A stretch of DNA of 64,000 nt from CAILHX01 sp964511385. Lineage in GTDB: Bacteria > Pseudomonadota > Gammaproteobacteria > Burkholderiales > Methylophilaceae. Position 1 is the first letter of the stretch, and each line of letters opens with the position of its first letter. Both the position numbers and the translations under genes were made by a program. The notes under the pieces were generated by a model. It made no database searches and was not told the origin of the DNA. It saw only the letters and a program-made list of their open reading frames with translations. The stretch covers positions 24,481 to 88,480 of the forward strand of contig CAZEFE010000010.1 in NCBI GenBank assembly GCA_964511385.1, given 5' to 3'. Below are positions 8,636 through 18,292 of this stretch, piece by piece.

Positions 8636-9565
8636 ATGTCGGACAATCAAAACTGGGAGCGCAGTACTCTGGAAAAGCTGGCGATGGGCGCGTTGCAGGA
8701 ACAAAAACGTGCTCGGCACTGGGGTATTTTTTTCAAGACGCTGACGTTTGTCTATCTGTTTGCGCTGCTGTTCCTGGCATTGGACTGGATAGGGCCCGGC
8801 CGGGCTGCAACCGGCGCACATACGGCGGTTATCAGCATCGATGGCGTCATCGGCGAAGGTGATGCAGTAAATGCAAGCGATACCGTATCCAGTCTGCAAT
8901 CGGCATTCGAGGACAAGAACACCAAAGGCGTCATCCTGCGCATCAACAGCCCTGGCGGCAGCCCTGTTCAAGCCGGCATCATCAATGATGAAATCCGCCG
9001 CTTGCGCAAACTGCACCCCAAGATACCGCTGTATGCCGTGGTGGAAGATGTTTGTGCTTCGGGTGGTTATTACATTGCTGCTGCGGCCGATAGGATTTAT
9101 GTGGATAAAGCCAGTATCGTAGGCTCAATCGGGGTGTTGATGGATGGGTTTGGTTTCACCGGCGCCATGCAGAAACTGGGCGTGGACCGCCGGTTGATGA
9201 CGGCAGGGGAAAACAAGGCCATTCTGGATCCATTTTCACCGGTGAACCCCAAGCATCAAGTGTATGCACAGGCCATGCTGCGCCAGATTCACCAGCAGTT
9301 CATCAAGGTGGTGCGCGATGGCCGGGGCGCTCGCTTGAAGGAAACCCCGGAAATTTTTTCCGGCCTGTTCTGGACTGGCGAAAAAAGCATAGAACTTGGT
9401 CTGGCTGACGGATTCGGCAGCGCCAACAGCGTTGCTCGCGATGTGATCAAAGAGGAAAACCTTGTGGACTTTACTACGACTGAAGGCTTGGCTGACCGTT
9501 TTGCCAGAAGGCTGGGTGCTTCCGTCATGAGTACGCTATCCGGCAACTCCTTCAAATTACACTAA
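8636..9565 (+). CDS. S49 family peptidase, SppA-like
   Basis: 309 aa from the ATG (a TTG two codons upstream is an alternative). One N-terminal membrane helix (about residues 33-51, TLTFVYLFALLFLALDWIG) anchors a single serine-lysine protease domain on the periplasmic side. The catalytic pair is predicted as S142 (EDVCASGGYY) and K194 (GENKAILDPF). This is the short, one-domain SppA type that digests cleaved signal peptides in the membrane. It follows the Rieske gene by 15 bases and precedes a FecR/SPOR gene. Confidence 0.9.
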   Translation: MSDNQNWERSTLEKLAMGALQEQKRARHWGIFFKTLTFVYLFALLFLALDWIGPGRAATGAHTAVISIDGVIGEGDAVNASDTVSSLQSAFEDKNTKGVILRINSPGGSPVQAGIINDEIRRLRKLHPKIPLYAVVEDVCASGGYYIAAAADRIYVDKASIVGSIGVLMDGFGFTGAMQKLGVDRRLMTAGENKAILDPFSPVNPKHQVYAQAMLRQIHQQFIKVVRDGRGARLKETPEIFSGLFWTGEKSIELGLADGFGSANSVARDVIKEENLVDFTTTEGLADRFARRLGASVMSTLSGNSFKLH

Positions 9566-9577
9566 AGGATGCGGAAG

Positions 9578-10429
9578 ATGCGCTATCACTTGTTAGCATG
9601 GTCGCTACTGGTAGCAGCAGTGCACGCGTATGCTGCAACTGGCGTGGTGGAGGGCGTGCGCATGCCGATCTGGGTAGAGCAGGATGGCGCGATCTCCGCA
9701 CTTGCCCCTGGTGCGCGGCTACGCACCACGGACGCGGTAGTGACCGGGGAGGGCGGCAGGCTGCTGTTGAAGCTTGATGACGGTAGCCTGGTCAGGCTGG
9801 GTGAGAATGCCAAACTGGTGCTGGATGATTTGAAATCCGGCCAGGGTACGGCCCACACCGCAATTTCGGTGAAACAAGGCAGCTTCCGCTTCAAAAGCGG
9901 GGGGGCTAAAAAAACGGTCAACGTGATGGCCGGAAGTTTGTCGGCCAGTAGCGGCCGGCTGGACATCTGGGGTAACGTCGGCGAAGAGCGCGATGTACTG
10001 GTGCTGTTGGCAAAAGGCCGCGTAAAAGTCGAACACGACAACGGCAGTAACGCGGTACTGGCGCGCGCAAACACCTTTGTAGATGCGCTGGACGGTGGCA
10101 CGCTGAGCCCGGTTACGAAAGTTGCTGCTGGCGATTATCGTCGCTGGATTGCGCAAACCGATCTGCAAACAGGCAAAGGGGTTGCCACGCGCAAAGGCCG
10201 CTGGGTTGTGGATCTCGGGACTTTCCGCGAACGCGCCGAGGCTGCCGCGATTGTCCAGGATGTTGCAAAGGAAGGTTATGCGGTTGTCGCCGTTTCCGCC
10301 AATGTCCAGGGAAAAACCTACTGGCGCCCGCAAATCAGCCGTTTCAAAACGAGTAACGACGCCGCAGTTGTAGCAGAGCAGTTAAGAAATCAGTTTGATA
10401 CACTCTCCATTACCACCAGAAGAAAATAG
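9578..10429 (+). CDS. FecR-domain protein with C-terminal SPOR domain
   Basis: 283 aa; the ATG at 9578 was chosen because AAAGGA lies 9 bases before it and a signal peptide follows directly (MRYHLLAWSLLVAAVHAYAA). An earlier in-frame ATG exists 9 bases upstream. The middle part has a FecR-like beta domain (LAPGARLRTTDAVVTGEGGR, DDGSLVRLGENAKLVL). The last about 75 residues (RWVVDLGTFRERAEAAAIVQ onward) look like a SPOR fold that binds denuded septal peptidoglycan. A periplasmic cell-wall-associated role is inferred; no sigma/FecI partner is adjacent. Confidence 0.75.
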   Translation: MRYHLLAWSLLVAAVHAYAATGVVEGVRMPIWVEQDGAISALAPGARLRTTDAVVTGEGGRLLLKLDDGSLVRLGENAKLVLDDLKSGQGTAHTAISVKQGSFRFKSGGAKKTVNVMAGSLSASSGRLDIWGNVGEERDVLVLLAKGRVKVEHDNGSNAVLARANTFVDALDGGTLSPVTKVAAGDYRRWIAQTDLQTGKGVATRKGRWVVDLGTFRERAEAAAIVQDVAKEGYAVVAVSANVQGKTYWRPQISRFKTSNDAAVVAEQLRNQFDTLSITTRRK

Positions 10430-10438
10430 TTCCCTTTC

Positions 10439-11122
10439 ATGCAAGTAGCCCGTTGGACAACCTTTGCCACTGTGGCAGCGCTGCGCAGTGCTGCTGTTGA
10501 TTTCATCCTGCAGTCCGCCGAAGCCGCAATAAACGCCCGTGGACGTTTTGACATTGTGTTGGCAGGAGGCAGTACCCCGAAGCAGATTTATGAAAGTTTG
10601 CGTCATGCCCGGACCGATTGGTCGAAATGGCACATATGGTACGGCGACGAGCGTTGTCTGCCGCCGGAGCATGCCGACCGCAACAGCAAAATGGCGAGTG
10701 ATGCCTGGCTGGCGGCAGTGGATATTCCTGCCGCGCAAGTACATCCCATGCCGACAGAAAATGGTTCTGTGGAGGCGGCAAAAACCTATAGCCTGGCCTT
10801 GCAGGGGCTTGCCGAGTTTGACCTGGTGTTGCTGGGATTGGGCGAAGATGGCCATACGGCCAGCCTGTTTCCCGGCCAACAGTGGGAATCCGAGCCGCCG
10901 GCACCGGCCATTCCGGTGAGCAACGCACCGAAACCTCCGTCCAACCGGGTCAGCCTGTCAGCTTCTAGGCTGAGCCAGGCCCGTCAGGTGTTGTTTATCG
11001 TGACCGGCGCCGGAAAAAAAGAGGCTGTCCGGCAATGGCGCAACGGTGAACCTTTGCCGGTACATGCGATCACGCCTCAAGCGGGGGTCGATATCTTTGC
11101 TGATGCCGAGGCGGCGGAGTAG
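10439..11122 (+). CDS. pgl: 6-phosphogluconolactonase
   Basis: 227 aa, DevB/SOL3 type. It hydrolyses 6-phosphogluconolactone in the oxidative pentose phosphate pathway. Visible family blocks: DIVLAGGSTPKQIYESL, WHIWYGDERCLPPEHADRNS and DLVLLGLGEDGHTASLFPG. No zwf is next to it; instead it runs toward pgi, and the two genes end 48 bases apart around a strong hairpin. Start ATG is 9 bases after the preceding stop. Confidence 0.94.
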   Translation: MQVARWTTFATVAALRSAAVDFILQSAEAAINARGRFDIVLAGGSTPKQIYESLRHARTDWSKWHIWYGDERCLPPEHADRNSKMASDAWLAAVDIPAAQVHPMPTENGSVEAAKTYSLALQGLAEFDLVLLGLGEDGHTASLFPGQQWESEPPAPAIPVSNAPKPPSNRVSLSASRLSQARQVLFIVTGAGKKEAVRQWRNGEPLPVHAITPQAGVDIFADAEAAE

Positions 11123-11133
11123 CTGCACAACGG

Positions 11134-11169
11134 AACCACGGGCGATCAGTCGTGAGATCGCCCGTGGTT
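11134..11169. terminator. Bidirectional hairpin between pgl and pgi
   Basis: A perfect 14-bp inverted repeat (AACCACGGGCGATC and its complement) with an 8-base loop fills the gap between the two convergent stop codons. U-runs on both sides are poor, so termination may be only partly intrinsic, but the position between convergent genes supports this role. Confidence 0.7.
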
Positions 11170-11170
11170 G

Positions 11171-12814
11171 TTAGCCGTGATGTTTCTTGAAATAGTTGAT
11201 CAGGCCGTTGGTAGAGGAATCGTGCTCATTGATCGGCTGGCTGTCTACGAGCTGAGGCAGTATCTTCTGCGCCAGTTGCTTGCCGAGTTCCACGCCCCAT
11301 TGGTCAAACGAATTGATGTTCCAGATAATGCCTTGCACAAAAATCTTGTGTTCGTAGAGTGCGATTAATGCGCCCAGTGTCCGCGGGTCCAGTTTGCGGA
11401 ACATGATGGCGTTGGTCGGGCGATTGCCTTCAAAGACCTTGTGCGGCAACAGTTTTTCCAGCGCTTCGCCGCTCATTCCCGCCGCCACCAGTTCGGCACG
11501 GGCTTCCGCCTCAGTTTTGCCGTGCATCAGCGCCTTGGGCTGCGCCAGGAAATTGGAAAGCAGCACTTTGTGGTGGTTGCCGAGCGGATACTGGGTTTCC
11601 ATCGGGATGATGAAGTCCGCCGGAACCAGCTTGGTGCCCTGGTGGATCAACTGGTAGAACGCATGCTGGCCGTTGGTTCCCGGCTCGCCCCAGAGGATGG
11701 GGCCGGTGGAATAATCTACGCGCTGGCCATCGCGATCCACGAACTTGCCGTTGCTTTCCATATCGCCCTGCTGGAAATAAGCCGGGAAGCGGTTCAGGCA
11801 CTGGTCGTATGGGAAAATGGCATGCGTTTGCGCGCCAAAGAAGTTGTTGTACCAAATACCCAGCAGCGCCAGCGTGACTGGCATGTTGGCTTCCAGCGGG
11901 GCATTGCGAAAATGCTCATCCATCTCGAAACCGCCTTGCAGCAGTTCTTCAAAGCAATCCATGCCCACGTACAGGGCAATCGGCAGGCCGATGGATGACC
12001 ACAGCGAATACCGTCCGCCCACCCAGTCCCAGAATTCGAACATGTTGGCGGTATCGATGCCGAATTTGGCAACTTCCGAGGCATTGGTCGAAAGCGCGAC
12101 AAAGTGTTTGGCGATATGTGCTGGATCCTTGGCGGCCTGCAGGAACCATTCCCGCGCCGATTGGGCGTTGGTGATGGTTTCCTGGGTGGTGAAGGTTTTT
12201 GATGCCACGATGAACAGCGTGGTTTCCGGATTGCATTTCTGCAGCGTCATGCCCAGATGGGCGCCGTCAATGTTGGAAACAAAATGGGCGTTCAGGTTGG
12301 CGCGGCTGTATGGCCGGAGGGCGTTGCAGACCATGAATGGACCAAGGTCAGAACCGCCAATGCCGATGTTGACCACATCGGTGATCTGCTTGCCGGTGTA
12401 GCCCCGCCACACGCCGTTTCTGACGCGCGCGGTAAAATCTCGCATGTGCGCCAGTACGCGGTTGACGTCAGGCATGACATCCTTGCCATCAACCAGGATG
12501 GGCTGCTTGCTGCGGTTGCGCAGGGCGACATGCAATACGGCACGGTCTTCGGTGATGTTGATTTTTTCGCCGGAAAACATGCGTTCGCGCCATTCCTCGA
12601 CCTTGGCTTCACGGGCCAGTTGCAGCAGCAGGTCACGCGTTTCCTGCGTGATGCGGTTTTTCGAGAAATCGAGCAGTATGTCTTTGTACTGTATGGAAAA
12701 TTTATCGAAACGCTGTGGGTCTGCGGCGAACAGGTCGCGCATGTGCAATTGCGCCACATCCTGTTGATGTGAAATCAGTTTTTTCCAGATTGTGGATTGT
12801 GTCAATTTAGACAT
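11171..12814 (-). CDS. pgi: Glucose-6-phosphate isomerase
   Basis: 547 aa, the usual bacterial length. It interconverts glucose-6-phosphate and fructose-6-phosphate, linking glycolysis and gluconeogenesis to glycogen. Family blocks include VVNIGIGGSDLGPFMV, the phosphosugar-binding region VASKTFTTQETITNA, GGRYSLWSSIGLPIAL and, near the end, FDQWGVELGKQLA. It starts 7 bases after the glgB stop, so glgB and pgi are very likely one operon. Confidence 0.97.
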   Translation of the reverse strand: MSKLTQSTIWKKLISHQQDVAQLHMRDLFAADPQRFDKFSIQYKDILLDFSKNRITQETRDLLLQLAREAKVEEWRERMFSGEKINITEDRAVLHVALRNRSKQPILVDGKDVMPDVNRVLAHMRDFTARVRNGVWRGYTGKQITDVVNIGIGGSDLGPFMVCNALRPYSRANLNAHFVSNIDGAHLGMTLQKCNPETTLFIVASKTFTTQETITNAQSAREWFLQAAKDPAHIAKHFVALSTNASEVAKFGIDTANMFEFWDWVGGRYSLWSSIGLPIALYVGMDCFEELLQGGFEMDEHFRNAPLEANMPVTLALLGIWYNNFFGAQTHAIFPYDQCLNRFPAYFQQGDMESNGKFVDRDGQRVDYSTGPILWGEPGTNGQHAFYQLIHQGTKLVPADFIIPMETQYPLGNHHKVLLSNFLAQPKALMHGKTEAEARAELVAAGMSGEALEKLLPHKVFEGNRPTNAIMFRKLDPRTLGALIALYEHKIFVQGIIWNINSFDQWGVELGKQLAQKILPQLVDSQPINEHDSSTNGLINYFKKHHG

Positions 12815-12821
12815 CGTTTTT

Positions 12822-14999
12822 TTATCCTTGTTGAAGAATCACTCCCGCCAACGGCGGCACCGTCATCACGACCGAGTGCGGGAATCCCATCCATGAAACA
12901 TTTTCTGCTTGCAGCCCAACACCATTGCCGGAGTTGCCTCCGCCGTACAGTTCGGAATCGCTGTTGAACAGCTCCCGATAGTTGCCTCCCCTGGGCACGC
13001 CAATCCGGTAGCCGTGACGTGGCACTGGCGTGAAGTTGAGCACCACGGCCACAAACGAGCCATCGCGCGCGCGGCGCAGATAGCTGATGATGGACTGGTC
13101 CGCATCATGGCAGTCAATCCAGGAAAAGCCTTCCGGTGCAAAATCCAGCTCATACAGCGCGGGGATGTTGCAGTACAGATGGGACAGGTCGCGGAGCATG
13201 GTACGCACGCCCTGATGCCAGCTGATGTCCAGCAGATGCCAATCCAGGGAATGTCCTACCGCCCACTCGCGCCCCTGGCCGAATTCGTTACCCATGAAAT
13301 TCAGTTTTTTCCCCGGGTATGTCATCTGATAAGCCAGCAACAGCCGTATGTTAGCAAATTTTTGCCACGCGTCACCCGGCATTTTGTCCAGCAACGAGCG
13401 TTTGCCGTGCACCACTTCGTCGTGCGAAAAAGGCAGCACGAAGTTTTCGCTGTACGCATATAGCTGGCCGAACGTCAGCTGGTCATGATGGTAGCGGCGG
13501 TGGACCGGATCTTCCTTGATGTAACTCAAGGTGTCATTCATCCAGCCCATGTTCCACTTCATCGAGAAGCCTAGCCCGCCCAGGTAGACCGGACGCGAGA
13601 TCATCGGCCAGGCTGTAGACTCTTCGGCGATGGTCAGCGCTCCCGGGAAATCCTCATGCACCATGATGTTGAGTTCCCGCAGGAAGTCCAGCGCTTCCAG
13701 GTTTTCTCGCCCGCCGTACTTGTTGGGCAGCCATTGGTCAGCCTTGCGCGAGTAATCGAGGTAGATCATGGACGCCACGGCATCCACCCGTAGCCCGTCG
13801 ATGTGGAACTCATTCAGCCAGTAATGCGCGTTGGCCAGCAGGAAATTGCGTACTTCGTTGCGACCGTAGTTGAAAATCAGCGTGCCCCAGTCCTGGTGCT
13901 CTCCCAGGCGGGGGTCTTCGTGCTCGAACAGGGCCGTCCCATCGAAATGTGCGAGCGCCCAGCTATCCTTGGGGAAGTGCGCGGGTACCCAGTCCAGGAT
14001 GACGCCGATGCCGGCCTGGTGGCAGGTATCCACGAAAAACCTGAAGTCGTTGGGCGTGCCGAAGCGGCTGGTGACGCCGAAATAGCCGGTGGTCTGATAA
14101 CCCCAGGATTCATCCAGCGGGTGCTCCGAAACCGGCATCAACTCGATATGGGTGAACCCCATGTCCTTGGCATAGGGCACCAGATGCTCGGCCAACTGGC
14201 GGAAATTGAGGAACTGCCCATACTCTCCGCGCTGCCATGAGCCGGCGTGGATCTCGTAGACGTTCATCGGCTGGTGCAGCCAATCCGCCTTGGCGCGGGT
14301 GTTCAGCCATTCCGAGTCGTTCCATGTGTGTTTTTCGTTGGTCGGCACGCGCGCCGCGGTGCCCGGGCGCATTTCAAACGAGAACCCGTAAGGGTCGGTC
14401 TTGACCAGCAGGTGGCCAGTATGCCGGTTGCGTATTTCGTATTTGTACAGGCTGTCAGGGCCGATGCCGGGAATGAAGATTTCCCATACGCCGCTGGAGC
14501 CGTGCGCCCGCATCGGGTGGATACGGCCATCCCAGCGGTTAAAATCGCCGATGACACTGACGCGCTCGGCATTGGGGGCCCATACGGCAAAGCGCGTGCC
14601 TTGCACGCCGCAATGTTCCACCACGTGCGCTCCCAGCATGGTATAGGCCTGGCGCAGCTTACCTTCACCAAACAGGTGCAGGTCATGGTCGGACAGCATG
14701 GGCGGGAAAGAGTAGGGGTCGTGGCGCTCTATGGTATGGCCGTTTTCAACCCAGCGCAGTTTGCATGGCGCGTTGATCTTGGTCGGGGATGTCAGCTGGT
14801 AAAGCCCGTCAGGATGGATGCGGGTGATTTCTTGCCATGTGTCGCCAACCTGTACCGATACCTGTTCGGCATAGGGCAGGAAACATCGCAGCACGTAGGT
14901 GGATTGCTCCTGATGCAAGCCCAGCCAGCCGAACGGATTATGGTGTCTTGCTGCAAGAATCAGATTGAGTTGCGGGTTGCTAGCGGATTTCTTGACCAT
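12822..14999 (-). CDS. glgB: 1,4-alpha-glucan branching enzyme GlgB
   Basis: 725 aa, close to E. coli GlgB (728). It moves alpha-1,4 glucan chains onto alpha-1,6 branch points of glycogen. Two N-terminal beta domains (the second a CBM48, about residues 115-225, with APNAERVSVIGDFNRWDG) precede the GH13 barrel. Catalytic nucleophile D406 (DGLRVDAVAS), acid/base E459 (LTIAEESTAWP) and the third acidic residue in FSHDEVVHGK are all present. It is divergent from glgC and followed directly by pgi. Confidence 0.97.
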   Translation of the reverse strand: MVKKSASNPQLNLILAARHHNPFGWLGLHQEQSTYVLRCFLPYAEQVSVQVGDTWQEITRIHPDGLYQLTSPTKINAPCKLRWVENGHTIERHDPYSFPPMLSDHDLHLFGEGKLRQAYTMLGAHVVEHCGVQGTRFAVWAPNAERVSVIGDFNRWDGRIHPMRAHGSSGVWEIFIPGIGPDSLYKYEIRNRHTGHLLVKTDPYGFSFEMRPGTAARVPTNEKHTWNDSEWLNTRAKADWLHQPMNVYEIHAGSWQRGEYGQFLNFRQLAEHLVPYAKDMGFTHIELMPVSEHPLDESWGYQTTGYFGVTSRFGTPNDFRFFVDTCHQAGIGVILDWVPAHFPKDSWALAHFDGTALFEHEDPRLGEHQDWGTLIFNYGRNEVRNFLLANAHYWLNEFHIDGLRVDAVASMIYLDYSRKADQWLPNKYGGRENLEALDFLRELNIMVHEDFPGALTIAEESTAWPMISRPVYLGGLGFSMKWNMGWMNDTLSYIKEDPVHRRYHHDQLTFGQLYAYSENFVLPFSHDEVVHGKRSLLDKMPGDAWQKFANIRLLLAYQMTYPGKKLNFMGNEFGQGREWAVGHSLDWHLLDISWHQGVRTMLRDLSHLYCNIPALYELDFAPEGFSWIDCHDADQSIISYLRRARDGSFVAVVLNFTPVPRHGYRIGVPRGGNYRELFNSDSELYGGGNSGNGVGLQAENVSWMGFPHSVVMTVPPLAGVILQQG

Positions 15000-15042
15000 G
15001 ATTTTGACTTTCCTGAATTCGCCCGAGGGCCTTGTGGCGCTA

Positions 15043-15072
15043 TTGGTTTTCTCTCGGCAACCTGACTATAAT
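15043..15072 (+). promoter_or_regulatory. Sigma-70 promoter for glgC operon
   Basis: TTGGTT at 15043-15048 and a consensus TATAAT at 15067-15072 with an 18-base spacer give a transcript start near 15079 and a leader of about 90 bases before glgC. Within that leader TGTAG-CGCT-CTACA (15122-15135) is a small inverted repeat that might be an operator. Confidence 0.55.
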
Positions 15073-15167
15073 GAACCGAAACGCGGTGTTTTCTGGCTCG
15101 CAGGACACATTACCGTTTTGATGTAGCGCTCTACATACAGCCAGACTATAAATCAGAGGAGGCGAAA

Positions 15168-16454
15168 ATGCATCAGCAAATAAAACAAGATGTAACTTCA
15201 ACGCGTTTTATCAGCGCACTCACCAAAAATACCGTGGCATTGATTCTGGCTGGCGGCCGGGGGTCGCGATTGAAGTCTCTGACGGATTGGCGGGCGAAAC
15301 CGGCGGTTCCTTTTGGCGGCAAGTTCAGGATTGTTGATTTTCCGCTGTCCAATTGCATCAATTCCGGCATCCGCCGCGTTGGCGTGGTAACCCAATACAA
15401 GGCACATAGCCTGATCCAGCACATCCAGCGCGGCTGGAGCTTTTTGCGTGGCGAGTTTGGCGAGTTTGTTGAACTGCTGCCCGCCCAGCAGCGGGTGGAA
15501 GAAGGCTGGTACAAGGGGACTGCTGACGCCGTGTTCCAGAACCTGGACATCCTGCGCACCATGGGGCCGGAATACATCCTGGTGCTGGCGGGGGATCATA
15601 TCTACAAGATGGACTACGGCCAGATGCTGGCCTCGCATGTGCGCAACAAGGCCGACATGACGGTGGCTTGCATCAACGTGCCGATCAACGACGCCAAGGA
15701 GTTTGGCGTGATGGGGGTGGCCGGCGACGATCGCATTATCCAGTTCCGGGAGAAACCCGCCGACCCTGATCCGATTCCGGGCAATCCTGACCAGGCGCTG
15801 GCCAGCATGGGCATTTATATTTTCAACGCTTCGTTCCTGTACGAGCAATTGATTCGCGATGCGGATGACCCCAAATCACAACACGACTTCGGCCATGACA
15901 TCATCCCTTACCTGATCAGCCGTTATCGCGTTTATGCGCACCGTTTTTCCGACAGCTGCGTCGGCAGCATGAACTACTGGCGCGACGTGGGAACCATCGA
16001 TGCCTATTGGGAAGCCAACATGGAACTGACCAAGGTGGTGCCGGACCTGAACATGTACGACAAGGAATGGCCGATCTGGACTTACCAGGAGCAGTTGCCG
16101 CCAGCCAAGTTCGTATTTGACGAGGATGACCGCCGCGGCAAGGCGGTGGATGCCCTGGTGTCCGGCGGTTGCATCATCAGTGGCTCTTGCGTCAGCCGTT
16201 CGCTGCTGTTCTCGGATGTCCGGGTGCATAGCTACAGCAACATCGAAGACAGCGTGATCCTGCCCAATTGCGACATCGGGCGGCATGTCACGCTGAAGCG
16301 GGTGGTGCTGGACAAGGGGTGCATCATCCCCGAGGGCACGCAGATCGGGGTCAACCCGGAAGAGGACCGGAAGCGGTTTTATGTGTCTGAAAAAGGCATT
16401 ACGCTGGTCACTCCGGATATGCTGGGGCAAAACGAAATCCATCGCGCCAGGTAA
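15168..16454 (+). CDS. glgC: Glucose-1-phosphate adenylyltransferase GlgC
   Basis: 428 aa (E. coli 431). It makes ADP-glucose from ATP and glucose-1-phosphate, the committed and allosterically controlled step of bacterial glycogen synthesis. The N-terminal nucleotidyltransferase has LILAGGRGSRLKSLTDWRAK and KPAVPFGGKFRIVDFPLSNC; the glucose-1-P part has GTADAVFQNLD and YILVLAGDHIYKMDYG; the C-terminus is a left-handed beta helix (VSGGCIISGSCVSRSLLFS). Shine-Dalgarno GAGGAGG lies about 6 bases before ATG. It heads the operon with two GH57 genes. Confidence 0.97.
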   Translation: MHQQIKQDVTSTRFISALTKNTVALILAGGRGSRLKSLTDWRAKPAVPFGGKFRIVDFPLSNCINSGIRRVGVVTQYKAHSLIQHIQRGWSFLRGEFGEFVELLPAQQRVEEGWYKGTADAVFQNLDILRTMGPEYILVLAGDHIYKMDYGQMLASHVRNKADMTVACINVPINDAKEFGVMGVAGDDRIIQFREKPADPDPIPGNPDQALASMGIYIFNASFLYEQLIRDADDPKSQHDFGHDIIPYLISRYRVYAHRFSDSCVGSMNYWRDVGTIDAYWEANMELTKVVPDLNMYDKEWPIWTYQEQLPPAKFVFDEDDRRGKAVDALVSGGCIISGSCVSRSLLFSDVRVHSYSNIEDSVILPNCDIGRHVTLKRVVLDKGCIIPEGTQIGVNPEEDRKRFYVSEKGITLVTPDMLGQNEIHRAR

Positions 16455-16510
16455 CAACGTGCGAAACAAGCAAATAACAAGATAACCCGTACCGGAGTCA
16501 TACCTGCACC

Positions 16511-18268
16511 ATGCCTGAAGCTTTGCCCAAACCCCGCAAGCTGTACCTGTGCCTTTACTGGCACATGCACCAGCCGGATTATCGCGATTTCCTCACCGGC
16601 CAGTTTGTATTGCCGTGGACTTATCTGCATGCCATCAAGGATTACACTGACATGGCATATCACATCGAGCAGAACCCGCAGGCCAAGGTGACTTTCAACT
16701 TTGTGCCGGTGCTGCTCGACCAGCTTGAGGAGTACGCGCAGCAACTGGATTCCGGACAGATCAGCGATCCGCTGCTGGCGCTGCTGGCGGAGCACGATCT
16801 CAGCGCGATTACCGCCGAGCAGCGCGCGTTGATCCTGGAGAGTTGTTTCCGCTGCAACCACGAGAAAATGGTGGCGCCGTTCCCCAGCTACCACCGCTTG
16901 CACACCATCTCCAAGCTGCTGCAGGAATCCGACGATATCGAGTGCAGTTACCTGTCGTCGCAGTATTTCGCCGATCTGGTCACGTGGTACCACCTGTCAT
17001 GGATGGGGGAGAGCCTGCGCCGCGAATCGGAACTCGTCGTCAACCTCATGGCGCAGGGTACGGCGTATACCGCTACGCAGCGCCGGCACTTGTTCGAACT
17101 GATCTGCAATACCGTGATCGACCTGATCCCGCGTTACCGCAAGCTGGTGGAGAAGGGGCAGATCGAGATTTCAACCACGCCGCACTACCACCCCATCCTG
17201 CCACTGCTGCTGGACTTCAATGCCGCACTAGAAGCCAGCCCCGGCATGGCACTACCCGACAATCGCCGCTACCCCGGAGGCACCACCAGGGCGCACCGGC
17301 ATACCGAATCCGCAATTGCTACGCATGCCGCGCGTTTCGGCCAGGCTCCCGGCGGAGTATGGCCGGCCGAAGGCGGTGTTTCCCAGGGCGCGTTGATGCT
17401 GCTGGCCGGTCACGGCTTCCAGTGGGCGGCAACGGGCGAGGCCGTGCTCGCCAACAGTTTGCGCAACGCCCACGGCGACAGCGCGCTGTTTGGGGATAAG
17501 CGCCACCTTTACAAGCCTTACCGCATCAGCCAGCACGATAATCACATCCTCTGTTTTTTCCGGGATGACCGGCTGTCAGACAAAATCGGCTTCGAATATT
17601 CCAAGTGGCATGGCCGGGACGCCGTGAATGACTTTGTGCGCGAACTTGAGCAGATCCATGCACGCTTTCCCGATGGCGAAACTCCGGTGGTCAGCATCAT
17701 CCTGGATGGCGAAAACGCCTGGGAATATTACCCGTACAACGCCTATTACTTCCTTACCGAGTTGTACCAGACGTTGTCGGAACATCCGAATATCGAGATG
17801 GCCACCTTCAGTCAGGTGGCGCAGCACATCAATGCCGAACAGGCCGACAAGCCGTTGCCGGAGGCCAAGATAGCCCCTGGAACACTGACCTCGGTAACGG
17901 CCGGCAGTTGGGTATACGGCACGTTCAGCACCTGGGTGGGCGACCCGGCCAAGAACCGGGCATGGGACCTGCTGTGCGAAGCCAAGCAGAACTACGACCT
18001 GGTCATGGCCAGCGGTCGCTTGAGCCAGGCGGAAAAAATTGCGGCAGAAAAGCAGTTGGGGGACTGCGAAGGATCCGACTGGTTCTGGTGGTTTGGCGAC
18101 TACAACCCTGCCGGCAGCGTGCAGAGCTTTGATTTGCTGTTCCGGCGTAATTTGATGAATCTGTACCACTTGCTGAAATTGCCCGCGCCATCCTCGCTTT
18201 CACACGTCATCAGCCATGGTGGCGGTGATGCCGAAGGCGGCGGTACCATGCGGCGTGGGCAGGAATAA
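16511..18268 (+). CDS. GH57 family glycoside hydrolase (alpha-amylase/branching-enzyme-like)
   Basis: 585 aa. The N-terminus LYLCLYWHMHQPDYRD is the GH57 start motif, the likely nucleophile is E287 in GGVWPAEGGV, and D399 in SIILDGENAWEYYPYN is the likely acid/base. The C-terminal helical part contains the conserved GDCEGSDWFWWFGDYNP. This is the COG1449 type found in glycogen operons. GH57 members may be amylases, branching enzymes or amylopullulanases; which one cannot be settled here. It lies 56 bases after glgC and 24 before a second GH57 gene. Confidence 0.88.
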   Translation: MPEALPKPRKLYLCLYWHMHQPDYRDFLTGQFVLPWTYLHAIKDYTDMAYHIEQNPQAKVTFNFVPVLLDQLEEYAQQLDSGQISDPLLALLAEHDLSAITAEQRALILESCFRCNHEKMVAPFPSYHRLHTISKLLQESDDIECSYLSSQYFADLVTWYHLSWMGESLRRESELVVNLMAQGTAYTATQRRHLFELICNTVIDLIPRYRKLVEKGQIEISTTPHYHPILPLLLDFNAALEASPGMALPDNRRYPGGTTRAHRHTESAIATHAARFGQAPGGVWPAEGGVSQGALMLLAGHGFQWAATGEAVLANSLRNAHGDSALFGDKRHLYKPYRISQHDNHILCFFRDDRLSDKIGFEYSKWHGRDAVNDFVRELEQIHARFPDGETPVVSIILDGENAWEYYPYNAYYFLTELYQTLSEHPNIEMATFSQVAQHINAEQADKPLPEAKIAPGTLTSVTAGSWVYGTFSTWVGDPAKNRAWDLLCEAKQNYDLVMASGRLSQAEKIAAEKQLGDCEGSDWFWWFGDYNPAGSVQSFDLLFRRNLMNLYHLLKLPAPSSLSHVISHGGGDAEGGGTMRRGQE

Positions 18269-18292
18269 TAATATGCGTAAGAGGAATCCATT